NCBI GenBank assembly: GCA_002336105.1
Contig: DDEQ01000002.1
Location: 1 to 58,317, forward strand
Direction of reading: 5' to 3'
DNA from: Chthonomonas sp. UBA1950
GTDB lineage: Bacteria; Armatimonadota; Fimbriimonadia; Fimbriimonadales; Fimbriimonadaceae
Length of the DNA stretch: 58,317 nt
Part shown: one piece after another, positions 34,020 through 43,095 of the stretch
Layout: each line of letters starts with the position of its first letter
Position numbering within the stretch: the first letter of the stretch is position 1
Notes under the pieces: generated by a model
Database searches by the model: none
Seen by the model: the letters and a program-made list of their open reading frames with translations, nothing else
Told to the model about the DNA's origin: nothing
Translations under genes and position numbers: made by a program

Positions 34020-34451
34020 TTAGTGGCAGCCACATCCACCGCAGCTTCGGCCACCGGTGTCGAGACCTTCCATCCCTTCCTCACCGGTTGAGAATGAGGA
34101 ACCGCAACCGCAGGACTTAACTGCATTTGGATTCTCAATCTTGAAACCACCACCAAGCTGATCATCGACGTAATCAACGACCGAGCCAGTCATATAGTAA
34201 AGGCTGTTGATGTCGATGACGATTCGAACGCCTTTGTCAGTGAAAACTCGATCTTCTTCTTCTGGCTCGTTCTCGTCCAGCGCCATGCCGTACTGAAGAC
34301 CTGAGCAGCCACCGCCAGCCACGTAAACTCGAAGATAAGCGTTCGGCCTATCATTCTCGATTAGCATAGTGCTCAACTCGCTCGCCGCGCGGTCGGACAG
34401 AGTAATCGCAGAAGTTTCTGCGCCGGTCGTAATCTCTTCTTGAATTGCCAT
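34020..34451 (-). CDS. erpA: A-type iron-sulfur cluster carrier (HesB/IscA/ErpA family)
   Basis: Protein of 143 aa. ITLSDRAASELSTML, RVYVAGGGCSGLQYGMALD (Cys49) and the C-terminal SCGCGSSF (Cys114, Cys116) are the three-cysteine signature that binds and hands on [2Fe-2S]/[4Fe-4S] clusters. An extra tail after SSF is unusual: TGGRSCGGCGCH adds three cysteines and a final histidine and could bind additional metal. The gene stands alone between a methyltransferase-like gene and a divergent MFS gene. Whether it is ErpA or SufA cannot be separated from sequence alone. Confidence 0.88.
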   Translation of the reverse strand: MAIQEEITTGAETSAITLSDRAASELSTMLIENDRPNAYLRVYVAGGGCSGLQYGMALDENEPEEEDRVFTDKGVRIVIDINSLYYMTGSVVDYVDDQLGGGFKIENPNAVKSCGCGSSFSTGEEGMEGLDTGGRSCGGCGCH

Positions 34452-34508
34452 GTGGGGTCTCGTTTGTTTTTGCGTGAATACAGATTATAGGTCGATTCAG
34501 GCGTTTTA

Positions 34509-34518
34509 TTGTATACAA
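34509..34518. promoter_or_regulatory. Short palindrome between erpA and MFS genes
   Basis: TTGTATACAA is a perfect 10-bp palindrome in the 133-bp space between the divergent starts. It could be an operator core. On sequence alone it is weak evidence. Confidence 0.3.
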
Positions 34519-34584
34519 CGATGTCTAGATTGAGATCGTTTCATCGCAAGCTAGTATTCCAGCGAGTTCGGTACGCTGAAAGAG

Positions 34585-35766
34585 ATGGTTATAGCGGCTG
34601 CAAGCGAAAACCCGAAGACGCTGGCGGCAGCAAGATATGCCGTATCAGCTTTCTTTTTTGTTGATGGCGCTGCGCTCGGCGGCTACATCACGCACTTTCG
34701 GGACATCGAGATTTTCTTACGCGTTGATCACGATGTACTCGGCAGATGCCTCATCGCTGGCGGATTGGGTGCCTTTATATTTATGCCTGCCGCAGGAACG
34801 ATCATCCACCGTTTCGGTAGCCGAAAAGTCTGCCTGATTTCATCACTGCTACTGTGTTTCATCATTCCTTTTTTAATGCTCGCGCCTTCCTTGATCGGCT
34901 TTGCATCAACTCTGTTTCTTGTGGGCGTCAGTAACGGACAACTTGATGTGAGCATGAACGCTCACTCCGTGGCAGTACAAAACAGATTTGATAAACCGAT
35001 TATGTCAGCAGTTCACGGTTGGTTTTCATTAGGCGGATTTGCTGGAGCCGCAGGTTCCGCTTTGGCTTTCTCAGTCGGGCTATCTCCTTTCCAACACCTG
35101 GTGGTAGCTTCGCTTGTCCTAGCTTTGTTGTCGGTAGGCGCATTCTTCTATATGCTGCCGTCAAGCGTCGATAAGGACGCGGAAGGTCCTAAGTTTGCCT
35201 GGCCCCGAGGGACTCTTTTGGCGCTCGGATCTCTTGTCATCCTTGCCTTTGTTGCCGAGGGAGGTATTTGGGATTGGGCCTCGGTCTACATTCGAGCTTC
35301 TCTTCAAGCATCCGAGCAGTTGGGAGCCTTGGGCTTCGGTCTCTTTTCGCTCGGCATGGCAACCTCAAGGTTCTTTGGAGACGCATTCGTGCACAAACGA
35401 GGCCCAGCATGGGTGATCGTTACTAGCGGAATTCTAGGAATGCTTGGAACGACACTAGGCTTGGCGATTCCCAACGCTTATGTTGCCTGTCTCGGATTCT
35501 TTATCGCTGGAGTTGGCATTGCCAACATGGTCCCGATATTTTTTGCCTCTGCCGGCAATCAACCGGGAATATCGGCAAGCGTTGGCTTATCGGCTGTTGC
35601 TACGTGCGGATACACCGCGTTTTTCTGCGGTCCGCCCATTATCGGATTTGTCGCAAAATCGATCTCGCTGAGAGGCGCTTTGCTATTGCTCGCGGTTCTT
35701 AACCTGCTTGTGGCGGTAATTGGGCCAAAGTGCACCGAGCACCTGGCTCCTAGCCGAATTGGCTAA
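34585..35766 (+). CDS. MFS transporter
   Basis: Protein of 393 aa with about 12 hydrophobic segments. The loop motif of the superfamily is visible as GTIIHRFGSRKVCLISSLLL between helices 2 and 3, and the second half repeats it weakly (FFGDAFVHKRGPAWVIVTSGIL). ISNGQLDVSMNAHSVAVQ and HGWFSLGGFAGAAGSALA resemble fucose/hexose permease-like members (YbjJ subgroup). The substrate cannot be assigned. Start at ATG 34585. Its stop codon is within a 17-bp hairpin that reaches the convergent nitroreductase gene. Confidence 0.85.
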   Translation: MVIAAASENPKTLAAARYAVSAFFFVDGAALGGYITHFRDIEIFLRVDHDVLGRCLIAGGLGAFIFMPAAGTIIHRFGSRKVCLISSLLLCFIIPFLMLAPSLIGFASTLFLVGVSNGQLDVSMNAHSVAVQNRFDKPIMSAVHGWFSLGGFAGAAGSALAFSVGLSPFQHLVVASLVLALLSVGAFFYMLPSSVDKDAEGPKFAWPRGTLLALGSLVILAFVAEGGIWDWASVYIRASLQASEQLGALGFGLFSLGMATSRFFGDAFVHKRGPAWVIVTSGILGMLGTTLGLAIPNAYVACLGFFIAGVGIANMVPIFFASAGNQPGISASVGLSAVATCGYTAFFCGPPIIGFVAKSISLRGALLLLAVLNLLVAVIGPKCTEHLAPSRIG

Positions 35767-35777
35767 GAGCCAGGTGC
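35739..35777. terminator. 17-bp hairpin between convergent MFS and nitroreductase genes
   Basis: GCACCTGGCTCCTAGCC (35739-35755) pairs with GGCTAAGAGCCAGGTGC (35761-35777) with one mismatch around the loop GAATT. It includes the MFS stop codon. There is no T-run on either side, so it is a strong stem-loop that may limit read-through or act as a 3'-stabiliser in both directions. Confidence 0.6.
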
Positions 35778-35780
35778 AGC

Positions 35781-36383
35781 TTAGATGAACTTGAGGATTC
35801 GGTCTACTGAGTGTCGGAATTTCGGAAAACCGGCTTCAGCTGGATAACCCACAGCTACTAAACCAACGATTTCGGTTGTTTCGGACAACCCGTAAAGATC
35901 CTTGACAGCTTTCGGATCAAACCCAAGCATCGGTGAAGAGCCAAGACCCTTTGCCTCAATGGCAACCAAGAGGTAGCCGAGAGCGATGTTGGTCTGTGCA
36001 CGCGCCCAAGCGGTTCTTGCTTCAACCGGCATTCCACCAAGCCCGTTGACAATTGTGTTGAGGAAGCCTTCTCGCTTCTCGCCCTCGAGACCTGGATGCA
36101 CGATCTCTTCAGCGTGACTCAGAACATCTTCAAAGTCGCTTGTCACAACGAATACCACTTGCGCTGCTCCAACCTGTGGCTGATTGTATGCCGCTGCTTG
36201 AAGCTTATCCTTGTCTTCCTGTTTTGTGATCGCAAGAATGCGCCAAGGTTGTACGTTGAACGCACTCGGTGCCTGACCGGTTAGCTCGACTAACTCTTTG
36301 ATCAACTCGGTCGAAACGGGTTGGTCAGTATATCGACGGATGGAAACTCGATCTCGAATTGCTTGTTCAACTGTCTTACTCAT
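35781..36383 (-). CDS. Nitroreductase-family flavoprotein
   Basis: Protein of 200 aa from ATG 36383, preceded by AGGTG at 5 nt; the frame continues to 36410 without a ribosome site. The FMN-binding pattern RVSIRRYTDQPVS at the start, APSAFNVQPWRILAI and the C-terminal GLVAVGYPAE are hallmarks of NAD(P)H-dependent nitroreductase/oxidoreductases, which are homodimers binding FMN. The physiological substrate is unknown. Two inverted repeats in its 5' region suggest control by a dedicated regulator, which is not in the window. Confidence 0.9.
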   Translation of the reverse strand: MSKTVEQAIRDRVSIRRYTDQPVSTELIKELVELTGQAPSAFNVQPWRILAITKQEDKDKLQAAAYNQPQVGAAQVVFVVTSDFEDVLSHAEEIVHPGLEGEKREGFLNTIVNGLGGMPVEARTAWARAQTNIALGYLLVAIEAKGLGSSPMLGFDPKAVKDLYGLSETTEIVGLVAVGYPAEAGFPKFRHSVDRILKFI

Positions 36384-36422
36384 GGAATCACCTATTATTT
36401 GTTTTTGCAATTATTGCCGTTA

Positions 36423-36450
36423 CAACAAACATTATGCGCTATGTTTGTTG
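36423..36450. promoter_or_regulatory. Inverted repeat upstream of the nitroreductase gene
   Basis: CAACAAACAT (36423-36432) and ATGTTTGTTG (36441-36450) are perfect 10-bp arms separated by 8 bp. An overlapping GTTGC-GCAT-GCAAC follows at 36447-36460. Their position 40-77 bp before the start codon suits an operator of a redox- or substrate-responsive repressor. Confidence 0.6.
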
Positions 36451-36489
36451 CGCATGCAACTATTCGTTGACGAATTTTTTTAAAAGTAC

Positions 36490-36525
36490 AAAAAACACCC
36501 GGAGTTGATCATCAACCTCGGGTGT
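36490..36525 (-). terminator. Intrinsic terminator of acnA
   Basis: On the minus strand ACACCCG pairs with CGGGTGT around a long inner stem (GTTGATGATCAAC) and is followed by a T-run (plus-strand A's at 36490-36495). It lies 21 nt past the aconitase stop. Confidence 0.85.
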
Positions 36526-36545
36526 GTATTCGTTAAGGAACCCTT

Positions 36546-39263
36546 CTAGTCAGCGAGCTGTCGAAGCACGTACTGAAGGATGCCGCCATTCTTGTAATAG
36601 AGCAGCTCCTGGGGAGTGTCGATTCGAACCTTGACCTTGAACTCTTTTTCGCCAGAAGCGCTCTTTGCCTTCATCGTCAGAATCTTTCCACCAGCGAATT
36701 CACTGTCAACGGCCGCTGAAAGCCCCACAAGATCAAAGGTCTCGCTGCCATCCAAGCCGAGAGAGTCAACGTTTTGGCCGTCGACGAACTCAAGTGGAAG
36801 GACACCCATGCCAACCAAGTTGGACCGGTGGATTCGTTCAAAGCTCTGAGCCAAGACGATTTTCACACCAAGCATGAACGTTCCCTTCGCCGCCCAGTCG
36901 CGTGAAGATCCAGTTCCGTACTCTTTTCCAGCCAGAACGATGAGGGGTGTCTGATCTGCTTTGTACCGAACCGAGGCATCGTAGATCGTAGTGACCTGAC
37001 CCGTTGGCAAATACTTAGTAAATCCGCCTTCGAGGCCGTCTGCCAATTTGTTCTTCAGTCGAATATTGGCAAATGTGCCCCGAACCATGACGTCATCGTG
37101 ACCACGGCGCGCACCGTAGGAGTTGAACATCTCCGGAGATACTCCGCGCTGGGTGAGATATTCGCCCGCTGGGGAGTTCAACTTGATGTTGCCAGCCGGT
37201 GAGATGTGATCTGTCGTGATGGAATCACCTAACACGGCTAAGGCTCTGAGTCCAGTTAGGTCAGATACAGAAGCTGGCGCTTCTTTGGACATTCCTTCGA
37301 AATATGGCGGGTGCTTGATGTAGGTTGAACCCGAATCCCAGGTGAAGGTTTCGCCACCAGTGACTTGAATCGCTTTCCACTTGTCGTCACCAGCATAGAC
37401 ACCATCGTAATTTGACCGGAAAAGCTCAGCCGAAACCGCCATATTCACGGTGTCAGAAACCTCTTTCTGTGTCGGCCAAATATCTTTGAGGTAGACCTCT
37501 TTTCCGGTTTTCGTCTTTGCGATCGGATCTTTAGCAAGATCGATATCCACCGTTCCAGCGAGGGCAAACGCAACAACGAGTGGCGGCGACATGAGGTAGT
37601 TTGCCTTCACGTCTGGACTAATGCGTCCTTCGAAGTTTCGGTTACCGCTAAGCACGCTGACGGCAACAAGATTCTTCTCGTTAATCGTTTTGCTAATGGC
37701 GTCTGGCAACGGCCCGGTGTTACCGATGCAGGTTGTACAACCGTAGCCAACAACGTGAAAGTTCACCGCTTCTAGCGCCTCAAGAAGACCTGCCTTCTTG
37801 TAGATCTCGGTGACAACACGTGAACCAGGTGCCAAAGAAGTTTTCACCCAAGGTTTCGGCTTTAGACCGAGCGCTGCGGCCTTCTTGGCTACCAACCCTG
37901 CCGCAATCATCACATATGGGTTGGAAGTATTGGTACAACTGGTGATTGCCGCCACAACGACGCAGCCATTGGCCACTTCGCCGGCAGAAGCGTTGGCAAT
38001 TGCTTCCGTTTCGGTTCTTGGTTCCAAGACCGCAACGGAGCCACCTTTTGTAGGTGCCGCTGGAGCGTTAATCTGAGCATCGAATGCCTTGTGGAAGCTA
38101 TCGCCGATCTCTCCCAGCACAAAACGGTCTTGAGGACGCTTTGGACCTGCCACGCTTGGCTGAACCGTCGAGAGATCCAGTTCCAATGTAGTCGTGTACT
38201 CTGCTTCGCGGCTTCCAGGAACGAAGAAAAGGCCCTGCTCTTTGAAGTAGGCTTCGGTAAGAGCAACAGACTCTTCGCTTCGGCCTGTCGATCGCATATA
38301 GCGAAGGGTCTCCTCGTCTACGGGGAAGATTCCGCAAGTCGCTCCGTACTCTGGAGCCATATTTGCAATCGTGGATCGGTCGGCCAACGGCAACGACGCC
38401 AATCCCTCGCCGAAGAACTCCACGAACTTGCCAACGACACCGAGCTTTCGAAGCATCTCAGTGACGGTAAGAACGAGGTCGGTTGCGGTAGTTCCTTCTG
38501 GCAACTTACCTTTCAGTCGGAAACCAACAACCTGCGGGATTAGCATCGAAACTGGCTGACCAAGCATTGCAGCTTCGGCTTCAATTCCGCCAACGCCCCA
38601 ACCCAGAACACCCAGACCGTTAACCATGGTCGTGTGGCTATCTGTTCCAACCAAAGTGTCAGGATAGACCTGCTTTGGCTCCCCTTCTTTCACAAATGCG
38701 ACTCGGGCTAGAAACTCAAGATTGACCTGGTGAACAATGCCGGTGTTTGGAGGAACAACTTTGAAACCGTTCAGAGCTTGAGTCCCCCACTTGAGGAACT
38801 CATACCGCTCATTGTTTCTTTCAAATTCCAGGTCACGGTTAATCATCAACGCCGCTTCGCTACCGTAGGCATCGACCTGAACTGAGTGGTCGATAACGAG
38901 TTCGACCGGCTGGAGTGGATTAATCTTCGCAGGATCACCGCCGAGTGCCCGCATGGCGTCTCGCATCGCGGCCAGGTCAACGACACATGGAACGCCAGTA
39001 AAGTCTTGAAGAATGACGCGTGCAGGCGTAAATGCGATTTCCTTACTGGGTTCCTCGGTTGGGTTCCACTTCGCAAGAGCTTCGATATCTGCAGCAAATA
39101 CGCTTCGATTATTCTCGTTGCGAAGGAGGTTCTCAAGGAGGATGCGAAGCGAGTAAGGTAGTCGCCCTACGTCGTAACCTTTCGACTCAAGGGCAGTAAG
39201 GCTGTAGATTTCATACTCTTTGCCGTTAACGGCTAAGCTCTTTCGGGAATTAAAGCTATTCAT
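36546..39263 (-). CDS. acnA: Aconitate hydratase A
   Basis: Protein of 905 aa converting citrate to isocitrate in the TCA cycle, binding a [4Fe-4S] cluster. The cluster cysteines are visible in ITSCTNTSNPYVM and GYGCTTCIGNTGPL, and the swivel domain in AVLGDSITTDHISPAGNI and GTGSSRDWAAKG. The start ATG 39263 (MNSFNSRKSLAV) is fixed by AGGAGG 5 nt upstream, 12 codons inside the longest frame. Length is normal for AcnA. It has its own terminator and no close operon partner. Confidence 0.97.
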   Translation of the reverse strand: MNSFNSRKSLAVNGKEYEIYSLTALESKGYDVGRLPYSLRILLENLLRNENNRSVFAADIEALAKWNPTEEPSKEIAFTPARVILQDFTGVPCVVDLAAMRDAMRALGGDPAKINPLQPVELVIDHSVQVDAYGSEAALMINRDLEFERNNERYEFLKWGTQALNGFKVVPPNTGIVHQVNLEFLARVAFVKEGEPKQVYPDTLVGTDSHTTMVNGLGVLGWGVGGIEAEAAMLGQPVSMLIPQVVGFRLKGKLPEGTTATDLVLTVTEMLRKLGVVGKFVEFFGEGLASLPLADRSTIANMAPEYGATCGIFPVDEETLRYMRSTGRSEESVALTEAYFKEQGLFFVPGSREAEYTTTLELDLSTVQPSVAGPKRPQDRFVLGEIGDSFHKAFDAQINAPAAPTKGGSVAVLEPRTETEAIANASAGEVANGCVVVAAITSCTNTSNPYVMIAAGLVAKKAAALGLKPKPWVKTSLAPGSRVVTEIYKKAGLLEALEAVNFHVVGYGCTTCIGNTGPLPDAISKTINEKNLVAVSVLSGNRNFEGRISPDVKANYLMSPPLVVAFALAGTVDIDLAKDPIAKTKTGKEVYLKDIWPTQKEVSDTVNMAVSAELFRSNYDGVYAGDDKWKAIQVTGGETFTWDSGSTYIKHPPYFEGMSKEAPASVSDLTGLRALAVLGDSITTDHISPAGNIKLNSPAGEYLTQRGVSPEMFNSYGARRGHDDVMVRGTFANIRLKNKLADGLEGGFTKYLPTGQVTTIYDASVRYKADQTPLIVLAGKEYGTGSSRDWAAKGTFMLGVKIVLAQSFERIHRSNLVGMGVLPLEFVDGQNVDSLGLDGSETFDLVGLSAAVDSEFAGGKILTMKAKSASGEKEFKVKVRIDTPQELLYYKNGGILQYVLRQLAD

Positions 39264-39480
39264 TGTTCCTCCTCGTACAATCGGTGCCCCCGAGTGCATT
39301 CATCACACCCAAAAGGGCGAAAGTGGCACAAGGAGGATCTGTGCCTAAAAAGATACCAGGTAGGTCAGAAAAAGGCCCACTAAGGAACTCCAACGCTTTG
39401 AATCATAATGTTCTCCAACTTCCATCCGTTGGATCGATCAGACCATCACATTGCACTCGACTTGTTTGATTAAAGGAAAT

Positions 39481-39496
39481 CGTTTCACGTGAAACA
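39481..39496. other. parS-like ParB binding site (15/16)
   Basis: CGTTTCACGTGAAACA contains the perfect 14-bp palindrome GTTTCACGTGAAAC and differs from the parS consensus TGTTNCACGTGNAACA only in the first base. It lies in the intergenic region between acnA and a secreted protein gene. Confidence 0.8.
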
Positions 39497-39525
39497 ACCT
39501 CACGACCGTAGCTCGCCGTGAGGTT
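39496..39525 (-). terminator. Stem-loop downstream of the 209-aa gene
   Basis: AACCTCACG (39496-39504) and CGTGAGGTT (39517-39525) form a 9-bp stem around a 12-nt loop, 15 nt past the stop codon of the minus-strand gene at 39541. Only a short T-run (GTTT) follows on that strand, so the terminator is weak. Its first arm abuts the parS-like site. Confidence 0.5.
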
Positions 39526-39540
39526 CCATTAGCAGTCGAA

Positions 39541-40170
39541 CTAGAATTTGAATCCGTACGCCAAAGTGATTGTGTTCTTGATCCCTTCAGACTTCTCGGC
39601 AGGAAATCCACCAGCAACGGTCACTAGCAATCCTTTGATAGGGGCCGGGATATTGACTCCAACCCAAGTCGCGGCGTGATCTCCGGTGATGGTATCCAAC
39701 ATATAGGACATCCCTAGAGGTAGAGGACCATCAATACCGAACATCCCATGACCGCAATCATTCCATAGAGCCCCAGCATGAAGACGGAACGACTTGAAAT
39801 CCGCCCTTCCTACAACGTAGCGATCTATTGAAGTGCCGACTACGCCTACGTTTTGTAGACCAGCGCTAACACTGTATTTTCCAGCTCCTTCTGACTGCCA
39901 CAGATGTAACTTTGCATTGAGAACGCTGTTTCCAAGCGTATCGTTGTCAATGCCAAATTCACCGATGCCGTAGAACCCAAATTGATACGCATGACCCCAG
40001 GTCCTACCTTTGTCGACATTTCTTTCGTTGCCCGTCGAATAGACCTGACTGAGACATTCCTTGTGTCCCAGATAGTCTGCGATTGGCATCAAGTTCAAAC
40101 ACGTTGGCCCCGCAAACGCTGAAGTACAGACTAGGACAAAAACGCCACTTGTAAAGACACGATTCACCAT
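39541..40170 (-). CDS. Secreted protein, possible outer-membrane beta-barrel
   Basis: Protein of 209 aa from ATG 40170 with a signal peptide (MVNRVFTSGVFVLVCTSAFAG). Alternating polar/hydrophobic stretches (YQFGFYGIGEFGIDN, VLNAKLHLWQS, GKYSVSAGLQNVGVV, FRLHAGALWND, WVGVNIPAPIKGLLVTVAGGF, NTITLAYGFKF) and a C-terminal phenylalanine are what a small outer-membrane barrel shows, supporting a diderm envelope. It may bind something through the Cys pairs near the N-terminus. No specific family was recognised. Confidence 0.65.
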   Translation of the reverse strand: MVNRVFTSGVFVLVCTSAFAGPTCLNLMPIADYLGHKECLSQVYSTGNERNVDKGRTWGHAYQFGFYGIGEFGIDNDTLGNSVLNAKLHLWQSEGAGKYSVSAGLQNVGVVGTSIDRYVVGRADFKSFRLHAGALWNDCGHGMFGIDGPLPLGMSYMLDTITGDHAATWVGVNIPAPIKGLLVTVAGGFPAEKSEGIKNTITLAYGFKF

Positions 40171-40380
40171 CACCACTCTTTCCCGAGCGGGGATTTCCAT
40201 ATTGAATCACTAGATATGCAAGTATTTTTGATGGATTGAGATATTTGTGATCAACGCCAGCTCTAGTCAAAGAAGCGCTATTGATGTGAGAAACCGACGA
40301 AGCTACTTGTTGAAAAAACCAGGTTCTTTTGCTTGAAGATGACTCTTTTGATGAATAATTACTCAAAAGTTGCACTAACT

Positions 40381-41688
40381 ATGAAACTGAAGAAGAACTG
40401 GAAGTGGCAAGTCCTGCGGTTCCTAATTGTGTCTGTGACAATCGTTTTAGGCGGTGGCTATGCAGGGTTCGCAATCTGGGCTCGGCAAGGTCTCAATTCG
40501 AAGCTGGCCGAAGCAAAAAAGATCGGCATGCCAGTGGTTCCAAGCGATATTCCCTATACGGCTCCGAACCCAAATACCAACGCTGCAACTTATTACCAAA
40601 TTGCTTCTACTGCGTTTGATAAAGATCCGAAAATCCAGAGATCGCTCAAACTTATCAGCACCAGCCACCTTGCCCGAAAGCAGCCTTCTTCTGCTGAAAT
40701 CGGAGACGCAATGTCTTCGTTGCAGGCGATCATAAAACCTCTCGACCTTGCGACATCACTTACCGTTTACAGCAGGGCGCCCGATTTTGTTGAAATGAGC
40801 CCAAACAGAAGTTTAGTGTTGATGAAGCTGACGAGTTTCACCAGTTTGTATGTGATGATCGCGAAGAATTGCTCCGATGCTGGCGATGTTCTCGGTGCTC
40901 AAACAGCCCTCTCCAAAGCCTACAGAATAGCGGGACATGCGTGTAAGGATCACCTCTATTTTGGGCAGCTTGTCGGAATTGCCTGTATCGGATCTGCCGA
41001 TGGAGGCTCACTCTACATTATTCAGAAATATGGCAAGGAAAGCCGTTATCGAAAAGCGATTTACGCTGCTTTAGCTTTTCGACCCAGCAATCTGAATGTG
41101 AAACAGATGTTTGGTGAGGAAATCGTTTACGACCGGGGATCGCTTCGGAGGACTCAAATCCAACAGACGCAAGCAACCGACGAGGACTCACCACCTAAAG
41201 AACCTAGTCTTTCAGAAAGGATAAAGGGCACGCCTCCTTATCGGGACGCGTATGACAAACAGTTCCTAGATTACTGTCTGTACATCTGGCCAAAACTTCC
41301 TGAAGATTCCTCGCAATGGAAGACCATTACCGCGTTATTCAAAACCGTCAGCTCGCGGTTACAAGGATCTACAAACACATTTGATGACGCTGCAAAAATG
41401 ATGCTCCCCGTATTTTCACGACTAGGGGATATCGTCGGAAATCTGCAAATGTACGAACGGCTGATGCGAACTAGTCTGTCTCTACTAGAGGAGAAGGAAC
41501 GAACTGGCCGATTCCCGGAAAAACTTAAGAACTCAGAGACCGCAATCGATCCGTTTTCAGACGATCTGCTGAAGTACAGACTAGAAGGTAGTGGATTTGA
41601 GCTCTACAGTGTTGGCATGGACCGAATCGACAACGGCGGGCAAATGAGGAATCTGTTTAGCCGAGATACGGTCGTACATGTTCAATAA
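40381..41688 (+). CDS. Tandem paralogue 1, N-terminally anchored protein
   Basis: Protein of 435 aa from ATG 40381; starts at 40339 and 40351 are also possible. One N-terminal TM helix (WQVLRFLIVSVTIVLGGGYAGFAIWA) is followed by the family motif KIGMPVVPSDIPYTAPN, a helical body, and the C-terminus GRFPEKLKNSETAIDPFSDDLLKYRLEGSGFELYSVGMDRIDNGG. That ending resembles the C-terminus of type II secretion GspG. Two paralogues follow at spacings of about 31 and 38 bp, all plus strand, so the three form an operon. No enzymatic motif is visible; the body is probably extracytoplasmic. Confidence 0.65.
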   Translation: MKLKKNWKWQVLRFLIVSVTIVLGGGYAGFAIWARQGLNSKLAEAKKIGMPVVPSDIPYTAPNPNTNAATYYQIASTAFDKDPKIQRSLKLISTSHLARKQPSSAEIGDAMSSLQAIIKPLDLATSLTVYSRAPDFVEMSPNRSLVLMKLTSFTSLYVMIAKNCSDAGDVLGAQTALSKAYRIAGHACKDHLYFGQLVGIACIGSADGGSLYIIQKYGKESRYRKAIYAALAFRPSNLNVKQMFGEEIVYDRGSLRRTQIQQTQATDEDSPPKEPSLSERIKGTPPYRDAYDKQFLDYCLYIWPKLPEDSSQWKTITALFKTVSSRLQGSTNTFDDAAKMMLPVFSRLGDIVGNLQMYERLMRTSLSLLEEKERTGRFPEKLKNSETAIDPFSDDLLKYRLEGSGFELYSVGMDRIDNGGQMRNLFSRDTVVHVQ

Positions 41689-41719
41689 GGTTCCTCTTCG
41701 TAGTTCAAAGGGACTTTTG

Positions 41720-43057
41720 ATGAGGAAGACAAAGAAGATAGCCGTAGCCGTGTTTCTCGGAATCCCACTGGTCTGTTGCTTAGGTGGAACAATCGCGTAT
41801 TACGCTTTCGGATCCGCGGCAAACTCTCGGCTTCAGGAGCATATAAAGGAAGCTCATCGCATCGGAATGCCAGTTGAAGAGAGGGATTTGCCAACCAGGC
41901 AAGTTACTCGATCCGAAAACGCTGAGGAAATCTACACACGCATGGGCGCCTTAATCAGTGGCAACAAAGCAGCTGAATCACTCTTGAAGGATCTATCAAA
42001 TGGATTGGGAACGCGTGCATCCCTTGCTGAGCTAGAGAAGGCTCGCGAAGCCTATCCAAAACTCAAACCGCTTTACGATCTGTGCCGAAGGGCAACCGAT
42101 CGCCCCTTCTTCAACAAACCAGTCACCTTGGATCACTTCTCGTCGAAAGAGTTTCCTCATTTCAGATATATGAGGCAGGTCGCAAAGCTTTATGCTTACG
42201 CGATGATTCGCGCAGCTGAAGACCATGATTATCCTGCTGTCGAAGATTGTATAAAGCGGGGCTATCGCGCAGCGGATCACGCGGGTCAACAGCCTCTCTT
42301 TATCGGAATGCTTGTTAGAATTGCCTCATCTGCAGTCATCGATACAACCATTGAGCGACTCCTTCAACACCAATCTGACAACATTTCGCTGATCTCCGCG
42401 ATTGAGAATGGGCTGAAATCGCGGCCTGTGACCCCGGACATGCGAGCGTGTTTGGCAACGGAGTTAGTGAGCCAGCGATTAATGATCCAACAAATGACCA
42501 CGTTTAGAATGAACGCGGTTGATCCAAGTGATTCTGCCGAGAGCAAGGCGCCTCCTCTTATCGAGAAGATTGTGCTGGCAGGAACCACTAAGAAGGCAAT
42601 GGAAGAAACGTTGGTTGATGCCTATTTGTCGGTTTGGCCCGACCTACCTGTCGACCCAGAGGAATGGCAAAAGACGGAGTTGGCGATGGTCAAACTTGAC
42701 CGACACTTCAACAGTGGAGGCAACATTCTTGATCAACTGGTGAGTGTCTTCACACCGCTTTACCGTCAAGCCGCATTAGCTATTGGTCGGTATCAGACGA
42801 CTTCTAGACTTCTCAGTACTGGGATTGAGTTGATCCATATGAAACAGCGATCAGGAAACTTTCCAGACCGTTTGCCTACGTCCAAGCTCACCATAGACCC
42901 ATTCAGTAATAAACCGCTCATCTACAAAACGAAAGGTAAGGGGTTTGTTCTTTATAGCGTTGGAGCTGATCGTAAGGACGACGGAGGTATATCGAGGTTA
43001 GAGAACCCGATGACCGGTATCGACAGAACCTCTGACGAAGTTCTAAAGGTTGAATAA
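41720..43057 (+). CDS. Tandem paralogue 2, N-terminally anchored protein
   Basis: Protein of 445 aa from ATG 41720, preceded by AGGGA at 6 nt. TM helix KIAVAVFLGIPLVCCLGGTIAYYAF, family motif HRIGMPVEERDLPTR, helical body, and C-terminus GNFPDRLPTSKLTIDPFSNKPLIYKTKGKGFVLYSVGADRKDDGG. Same layout and similar length as the flanking paralogues; the bodies are strongly diverged while the N- and C-terminal motifs are kept, which suggests that anchoring and the C-terminal fold are the functional constraints. Confidence 0.65.
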   Translation: MRKTKKIAVAVFLGIPLVCCLGGTIAYYAFGSAANSRLQEHIKEAHRIGMPVEERDLPTRQVTRSENAEEIYTRMGALISGNKAAESLLKDLSNGLGTRASLAELEKAREAYPKLKPLYDLCRRATDRPFFNKPVTLDHFSSKEFPHFRYMRQVAKLYAYAMIRAAEDHDYPAVEDCIKRGYRAADHAGQQPLFIGMLVRIASSAVIDTTIERLLQHQSDNISLISAIENGLKSRPVTPDMRACLATELVSQRLMIQQMTTFRMNAVDPSDSAESKAPPLIEKIVLAGTTKKAMEETLVDAYLSVWPDLPVDPEEWQKTELAMVKLDRHFNSGGNILDQLVSVFTPLYRQAALAIGRYQTTSRLLSTGIELIHMKQRSGNFPDRLPTSKLTIDPFSNKPLIYKTKGKGFVLYSVGADRKDDGGISRLENPMTGIDRTSDEVLKVE

Positions 43058-43095
43058 CCGCAACTTGAACTGGTGCGCCAACGTTACAATAGGTT

